A stretch of DNA of 64,000 nucleotides from Perkinsus marinus ATCC 50983 (lineage: Eukaryota > Perkinsozoa > Perkinsida > Perkinsidae). The stretch lies in contig NW_003214849.1 of assembly GCF_000006405.1 (NCBI RefSeq), positions 78,242 through 142,241 on the forward strand, read 5' to 3'. A model generated the notes under the pieces. The model saw nothing but the letters and a program-made list of their open reading frames with translations. It searched no databases and had not been told where the DNA came from. A program made the translations under genes and the position numbers. This document shows positions 44,413 to 64,000 of the stretch, one piece after another; positions within the stretch are counted from its first letter, which is position 1, and each line of letters starts with the position of its first letter.

Positions 44413-45521
44413 TATCGAAGCCGTATTAAAGTATCCGTCCAAAACTCCACTTAGTAAGCGTGGGACGAAATTACATTTACGAAATCGCGTAAGAACGTAA
44501 TACGCCCCTTACCGGTATCACAATTGTCTCCGCTCCGCTCATACTCTGATGATGTAATTATCCACACTGCACTCACCCTAGCGATATAAAAAACTCGTGA
44601 GTGAAGCACATATTTCACATTTTACTCCACGGAAAACAATTGGAAACATATACGTCTTATAATTTTCATGGAGTATTACACCACTACACGTTAAACGGGT
44701 CGTGAAGCTCTAATATATTCATATTTTCATTGCCGGAAAACAATCGTATCATCGGTGTTCGCGTAAACATATACGTCTTATAGTTTACGTGGAGTATTAC
44801 ACCACTTCACGTGAAACAGATGAAACTTCATTTCGCACCGTTAGTTAGAAAAACAACACATTATGTATCCTCCAGAAGCTCCTATCACCCTCAAATCACT
44901 ATCAAAAGTGCACTCTCTCCTCACTTCATCACTACTGAACTATATGCACATGCTCAACTACATGTGAAGTTACACGACTAAGCCTGTGTCTGCGTCCACA
45001 ATAGGGCGAGCGACATCAGAATCACCACGCACGAGAAAACGAGCTCTTCCAGAGCGTGGACCCACGACACAAGTAACTACCTATCTAGTTCTATAAGGGG
45101 AGAAAAACGAAACTAAACCGGTGTATCACAAACTGATGGTCGGCATGCATTCACCTCTACCTAAATTCGAGTATAAACTCTCACAATTAGTCAGCAAACT
45201 CCCGAGCCCAGTAGCTGAGAGAAGCGAACATATATTTCAGCACAACAAACCGCAAGTCCACATCAAAAAAGCTACACAACAAGCTTATGAGCTAAGACCG
45301 ATGAGGAAAGATAAACCTCTGTTCATCATCCTGTGATGAAATTGCACAATTTCTGTCCCCAATCAATTCTATCTTGACAAACCGCTTATTAAATCACACA
45401 ACAAGAGTAAGCATTGAATGCTTATGAGACAGGACCGACACAGTAAAAGCAAACTACGTCTAAAGGGACACAGCCACCAGACGTAGTTAACTACAAACTA
45501 ACAGTAGTAGTAGTATCATCA

Positions 45522-59609
<14,088 letters not shown>

Positions 59610-60098
59610 AACAGCGTCACCAGTGATAGACAAATTAATACACACGAAAATGAGATGGAACACTACCAATGATAGAGTGCGACATATTCTCACCAACTCA
59701 ACTCGATTCCCAAGTCCAGAAAATAATCGTTGGCTGGACGTTTTACCTCGAGTATAAACGTTACATATATACATTTATCTATACCGTCAATGGGGAAATC
59801 TTCCGGAAAATTTTCGTTTCCGACTCGAGTTTTTGAAAATAAAAATTTTCGTCGTAAATATTTCTTTTCAGAATGGAAAATTATGAACTTTCCAGATTAG
59901 ATTTCAAAATTTCGTCAGAGAAAGTACATGTTCATTTCTCAAACGCTTTCACAGATGATCACTACAACGTCAGTGTTAGGGAAAAATATGCACATGACCA
60001 ACCACGTGTTGGTGACAATAAAAAATGAGAAATTTTTGGTAAATTCTCATTGGTGTATGTGTACATTTCTACCCTAATTCGTATATGAACTTGTATAA

Positions 60099-60210
60099 TG
60101 GAGTCTCACCCGTTTTACGTAAAGTGGCGTAATACTCCCCGATATTCCCAGTAGTCGTGAAATATATTTTCCACCAGTGTTTTTCATATCACTAGGGTGG
60201 TGAAACTCCA
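60099..60210 (-). mobile_element. TGGAG-end MITE
   Basis: TGGAGTCTCACCCGTTTTAC to GGTGGTGAAACTCCA. Confidence 0.88.
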
Positions 60211-60440
60211 ATGCAAAAAAGTATACTCTGTCGCCACTCGGTATGAAATGTACATGTTCATCACTCGTAATATGCGAGCGTTATGAAATTATTTATTTTT
60301 CAAGGAAAGTGAAACGGTTTGCAATATAGTAGAACCATTGTGCCTCGATTCACCACCAACAATTAGAAAATTACTCGATGAGAATATTCACTCATTTTAC
60401 CATAGTCGTTTTCACATGTGTGTGCTCGAAAATTTCACAA

Positions 60441-60501
60441 TGGAGTTTCACCCGTTTTACGTGAAGTGGCGTAATACTCTCTTCACCAAGGTGAAACTCT
60501 A
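60441..60501 (-). mobile_element. TGGAG-end MITE, 61-bp deletion derivative
   Basis: TGGAGTTTCACCCGTTTTAC joined almost directly to CAAGGTGAAACTCTA. The centre is missing. Confidence 0.8.
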
Positions 60502-60750
60502 TTTACGAAACCGATTCGGTTTCCCACTCACTCGAAGCAAATAACCGTATAAAAAATCGTCGTCCAACGAGCGCATTCCTTTGTGAAAAAAATTAAAATT
60601 ATATACGTCTACGATGGTAAATAATACGAATCACAATAAATGAATCTTTCATAGCCGTTATGATGCACTCGAATGATGAAACTTTTTCCAGCTTAAACAT
60701 ACGGAAATTCTGGTAAAATGTCATCCTTACCTGTAAAATTCCGCAAACAC

Positions 60751-60870
60751 TGAAGTTTCACCGCCCTAGTGATATGAAAAACATATTTCACGACTACTGC
60801 ATATCACCGCGAATATCGCGTTTTTCACAGAGTATTATTACGTCACTTCACGTAAACGGGCGAAACTCCA
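60751..60870 (+). mobile_element. TGGAG-end MITE
   Basis: TGAAGTTTCACCGCCCTAGT to AACGGGCGAAACTCCA. Confidence 0.88.
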
Positions 60871-61084
60871 AAGTGTTTTTGAAGTATACCGTAAATCGAT
60901 CACATCACAGACTTGAGACTACTAAAACGTCATGAGGAATCTATGTATTATCACCGGGAATTGAGAAATGCTCGAGAGCTATCACGGCCAAGGCGTAGAG
61001 GCCCCACTGCACTTTATATACGGCGTATAAACGAATCGTTATGCACAGTAGTGTTTTCAACTTCGTTGCCTTCAATTTTTGGGG

Positions 61085-61242
61085 AGTTTGTCGAAAGTCA
61101 ACTTTGAGTAATATCAACTTTGATAACAATGTGAATCGATTGACACCAACGTTTCAGAAGCGTTCCGTAGTCTATAGTCGTACTAGTCTCAAATTGAAGA
61201 ACTTAGCCATCTCGAAAATGTATATATGCATAACTGTACACT
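61085..61242 (+). repeat. Near-identical duplicated segment, copy 2
   Basis: Pairs with 35168-35332 in the same orientation. Ends CATCTCGAAAATGTATATAT, GCATAACTGT. Confidence 0.85.
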
Positions 61243-61632
61243 ATCTCACTAGTAAAAATTAATATAAATAACATAATATAATATAACAATATAATTATAA
61301 TATAATCTGTATAGATAACTATATTACCATGTATTAAATATTAATAAACTACACCTAGTGAGAGTGAAACCGTCGCAGTACAGAATATGTTGATCAATAC
61401 AAAAGTAGAATTTCACCCAAGTGTATTTCCGTTCTAATTCATCATACTCAGTGTGTAAACATAAGACCAGTTCTAGTTCGGAAAAATAGTATTAGAAAGC
61501 TTCTTGTGAGAGAAAACACATAAAGAAAGCTTACCTCGGTGTATGAAGGCGAACATTCATTCCACCAACACGGTATAGTCTATACTAGTATTATACACGA
61601 AGTAGTTATTATAGTAATATCTATCTCTAGTG

Positions 61633-61780
61633 TAGAAATATATGTTCCTTTTCCTCACCAATTATAGCAGTTTACATACGAACCCGCTAAGAAAGGCACA
61701 GGAATCACTGAGAATTTCCCCCAAAAAATTTCCTCAGATTTTCCAATGTGTACTTCACCATGTGCATATTTTCCAACATC
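61633..61780 (+). mobile_element. CAGTGT-end element, short form
   Basis: AGAAATATATGTTCCTTTTC, then directly CTCACCAATTATAGCAG: the CAGCTGAGCTCAGG block is deleted. Ends CACCATGTGCATATTTTCC. Confidence 0.7.
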
Positions 61781-62029
61781 GTCTATCTCATAGAAAAGAT
61801 AATATAAATCCCCCTACTACGAATTGAATACATCCAACGCAGAACCACAAATAATGACGGACGATTATGAAGACAGAAATGCATTAAACCTAACTTGCCA
61901 GTAACCTACCCCATGAAAGGAAGCGTTACCTCAGCACCTCATGTGGGTCATCATGCACATGACCGAAGCGATGCACTAGTATTCTGTGAGTAACATGACC
62001 ATGGCGATCACAATCGTTCTCGGATAATT

Positions 62030-62286
62030 TTTTAACGAACACGGAAACTTTTACACGGCCAAAATCGTTTGGTCAAAAAAGTGTATTTTCCCAAAAGTGG
62101 TCACGATCGCACCTACACTCCGTGAAACCGTTACCGTTCCGGATGTTTATGGTCGCCATGAAGTATACCCAAACTACAAATTCTTGTCTGATCTACCTGC
62201 TTCACCTATCCTTTGTTGCGCTATGATCAATGCATCGGCAGACTTGCGAGATGAAGTAGAGAGAAACAAAAAGCAAGACAAGGTAA
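62030..62286 (+). CDS. Possible exon, unrecognised
   Basis: Open frame with protein-like composition (VVTIAPTLRETVTVPDVYG, FLSDLPASPILCCAMINAS, DLRDEVERNKKQDK), ending at a GTAACG donor-like site. No partner exon or start was found, so it may be chance. Confidence 0.3.
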
Positions 62287-62311
62287 CGATAACTTGGATA
62301 TAATCGACAGC

Positions 62312-62655
62312 TGTTGAAATATATGTTCGCTTTCCTCACTTATGGCAGGTTACGTACGAATCTGGTTAGAAATGTACAGGAATCAATGAGAATTTTCCAA
62401 ACCTCCGATTTCTCATCAACGATGTTGCTAGGGGTTGTAAACTGTACACCTTCGAATATTCAATACCGTCTTTTGTACGCCTACTTGACTAACCTGTTAC
62501 TGCCAGAGTACACTTACAGTCTAAAACTCTAGGCGCTGTGATCATTATAAGTCTTCAACACATACGCCTAAGGCGTGAGATTTCACGTCTAACAACAACC
62601 ATGTTTCCCATACTGTCACCAACACTTGGCCTCGTGCACACTTTCCAACACGAGC
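62312..62655 (+). mobile_element. CAGTGT-end element interrupted by the dispersed repeat
   Basis: Left half GAAATATATGTTCGCTTTCC to GAATTTTCC at about 62312-62425. Right half ACTGTCACCAACACTTGG and TTTCCAACAC at about 62608-62655. The repeat shared with 16806-17000 lies between them. Confidence 0.75.
62430..62605 (+). repeat. Dispersed repeat, copy 2 (nested)
   Basis: TGCTAGGGGTTGTAAACTGT to ACGTCTAACAACAA. The host element on both sides gives its limits. Confidence 0.75.
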
Positions 62656-62755
62656 GGCTATTCTATTTCTCATCAATAACCACGCATTATACAGTTTATG
62701 TATACCGCCTCGATTACAGGTATTTTCTCATACACTTCGATGCCATGTATTGCAG

Positions 62756-62874
62756 ATTCTCACGCTTTACGTGAAGTGGTGTGAAACTCGATGAAAACAC
62801 GCGATATTCGCACTATGCAATAGTCGTGAGATGTGTCTTTCACCAGCGTTTATCATATCACGGGTGAAACTCTA
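62756..62874 (-). mobile_element. TGGAG-end MITE
   Basis: GATTCTCACGCTTTACGTGA to CACGGGTGAAACTCTA. Confidence 0.75.
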
Positions 62875-63336
62875 TTATACACCCGATTGAAGCTACTGCT
62901 AAAATACTTTTCTTAAGGCATCAGAGAGATTCCCATTTAAAGTAATCGTCACCAGCCTCTAACGACCTCGGACGCAAATTACCCATTTGATATTCGTATC
63001 ATCAAACGCCCTCATTTAATGCGTCAGTCAAGGCTGAAACATACGCATGTCTACACAGCCAAACTGGCTTCGGTTAGAGCTAATACGAATATTCGTCATC
63101 AATCGCATTCCCGATAATAGCAGGTCATACAAATGCCTCAATAATCAGTCATTGAAAAGGTTACCGCATGAAATCATAGAGCCAAAACGGCTCAACCGAC
63201 ACAATTGGTTTCCAATCAGACTCGTCATCTTTTATAATCACTCCTGCAACTTATCATCCTATCATCACAAAGACACTCGTAACACAACAGTAAAACAACA
63301 CCCGAGTTGAACCGAACTCAACCTCAGAGAATCTCC

Positions 63337-63915
63337 TTAGGCGGCGATAGCCATCTTCTTGGCAGCCTCCTCAGCAAGAGCCTTCTCACGCTTGGCGATA
63401 ACATCGTTGGACTTCTGGCCCATGATTCCACCACCCCAGTGACGACGGATGTCAGTGTTCTCGTTGTACTGGACGTGCATGGTCTTCTGGATGGTCTCCA
63501 AAGCGGCGGCATCCTCCTTACCGACCTCAGTCACGGCAACAACAGCGGCAGTCTTCTTACCAACGAGTTGACCAAGACGAGACTTGCCCTTGATGATGCA
63601 GTAGGGGACGTCCTTCTTGCGGCACAGAGTGGGGAGCCACACGACGAGCTCAATGGGATCGACATCAGAGGCGATCACAACGAGCTTAGCCTTGTTCTGC
63701 TCCACAAGAGAGGTAACCTTATTGAGACCATAGGCAATAGCAGTGGGCTTGGTCTGAGTGGTCTCCTCACCGGCCTCCTTAGCCTTAGCGATGGCCATAA
63801 GACGGGCACGCTTGTCAGCGGGAGTCTCGGGACGGTACTTGGCCAAGAACTTGAGAACGTGAGTGGCCTGGTTCTTGTTCAAGGTGTTGGTGAACTGGTT
63901 GATCATCGGTGGGAC
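63337..63915 (-). CDS. RPL7A: 60S ribosomal protein eL8 (L7a), C-terminal exon
   Basis: The exon starts after CGTTCTAG at 63915 with VPPMINQFTNTL and runs in one frame to the stop at 63337 (192 codons plus stop). It has the eL8 block RPETPADKRARL, the kink-turn RNA-binding core (KVTSLVEQNKAKLVVIASDV, DPIELVVWLPTLCRK, VPYCIIKGKSRLG) and the end RRHWGGGIMGQKS. The usual N-terminal 60-80 residues are missing and must lie upstream, beyond position 64000. It is part of the large ribosomal subunit. Its G/C-ending codons differ clearly from neighbouring genes, as expected for a highly expressed gene. It shares the minus strand with PKG and CFAP100. Confidence 0.96.
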   Translation of the reverse strand, partial: VPPMINQFTNTLNKNQATHVLKFLAKYRPETPADKRARLMAIAKAKEAGEETTQTKPTAIAYGLNKVTSLVEQNKAKLVVIASDVDPIELVVWLPTLCRKKDVPYCIIKGKSRLGQLVGKKTAAVVAVTEVGKEDAAALETIQKTMHVQYNENTDIRRHWGGGIMGQKSNDVIAKREKALAEEAAKKMAIAA

Positions 63916-64000
63916 CTAGAACGAAAAGAAATAAGATTCAACTACATTCGGAGGTAGTGAATTACAAAGCCACTCCAGATGACCAACCAACGGATGCTGA

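Larger units (their letters stand above)
42786..45521. other. Gap between CFAP100 and PKG
   Basis: Holds a CAGTGT-type element (43139-43325), a three-copy tandem repeat of about 75 bp (44191-44412), long-subfamily MITEs (44575-44830) and a partial CAGTGT-type element near 45120-45245. No gene is evident. Confidence 0.5.
59610..63336. other. Gap between PKG and eL8
   Basis: Holds MITEs (60099-60210, 60441-60501, 60751-60870, 62756-62874), CAGTGT-type elements (59978-60090, 61633-61780, 62312-62655), the duplicate segment at 61085-61242 and one possible exon at 62030-62286. The promoters of PKG and the 3' flank of eL8 must also lie here, but I see no distinct signal. Confidence 0.5.

Noticed and set aside
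63307-63957. 216-codon plus-strand ORF opposite eL8
   Set aside because: It is the antisense shadow of the GC-ending codons of the ribosomal protein exon.

Overview
The window is nuclear DNA from a eukaryote, most likely an alveolate with flagella and related to perkinsids or dinoflagellates. I infer this from two genes that can be reconstructed exon by exon. One is a 968-residue cGMP-dependent protein kinase with four cyclic-nucleotide-binding domains and an N-terminal acylation motif, the architecture known from apicomplexan PKG. The other is a CFAP100/CCDC37-type axonemal protein. Genes are intron-rich with canonical GT-AG junctions, and there is no operon structure. The genus is inference only. 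Two runs of 100 N are assembly gaps.

Layout. 0-1.1 kb: two exons of an unidentified minus-strand membrane protein. 1.1-6.1 kb: repeats, a duplicated exon-like segment and one unidentified ORF. 6.2-10.7 kb: a 14-exon plus-strand CNNM-type protein (DUF21 plus CBS pair). 10.7-15.1 kb: repeats, including a nine-copy 59-bp minisatellite. 15.1-16.3 kb: an intronless secreted or membrane protein. 16.4-20.4 kb: repeats and a perfect 51-nt inverted repeat. 20.4-24.4 kb: a decayed retrotransposon with reverse transcriptase and RNase H traces. 24.7-25.3 kb: a low-complexity hypothetical protein. 25.9-28.6 kb: a seven-exon HSDL2-like short-chain dehydrogenase. 28.9-29.6 kb: a small membrane protein with a tRNA-Thr in its intron. 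31.6 kb: one hydrophobic exon. 32.4-34.2 kb: a six-exon acylated, histidine/arginine-rich membrane protein. From 34.6 kb to the right edge, every recognised gene is on the minus strand: CFAP100 (18 exons), PKG (28 exons) and ribosomal protein eL8, whose 5' end is off the window.

Introns are the unusual part. Many are 34-60 bp. The longer ones are filled by three kinds of repeat: (1) a 105-160 bp element with TGGAGTTTCAC inverted ends, dozens of copies; (2) a roughly 190 bp element with CAGTGT ends that carries TCAGCTGAGCTCAGGAG; (3) tRNA-like sequences with Pol III A and B boxes, placed at the splice sites. Several introns consist of almost nothing except a tRNA-like unit followed by GGTATTTT and a T-rich AG. 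This suggests tRNA-derived SINEs acting as new introns (introners).

Exon models were built by hand from the sequence. Phase closes at every junction listed for PKG, CNNM, the SDR and the 32.4-kb gene, and at all 18 exons of CFAP100. No alignment or transcript evidence was available.
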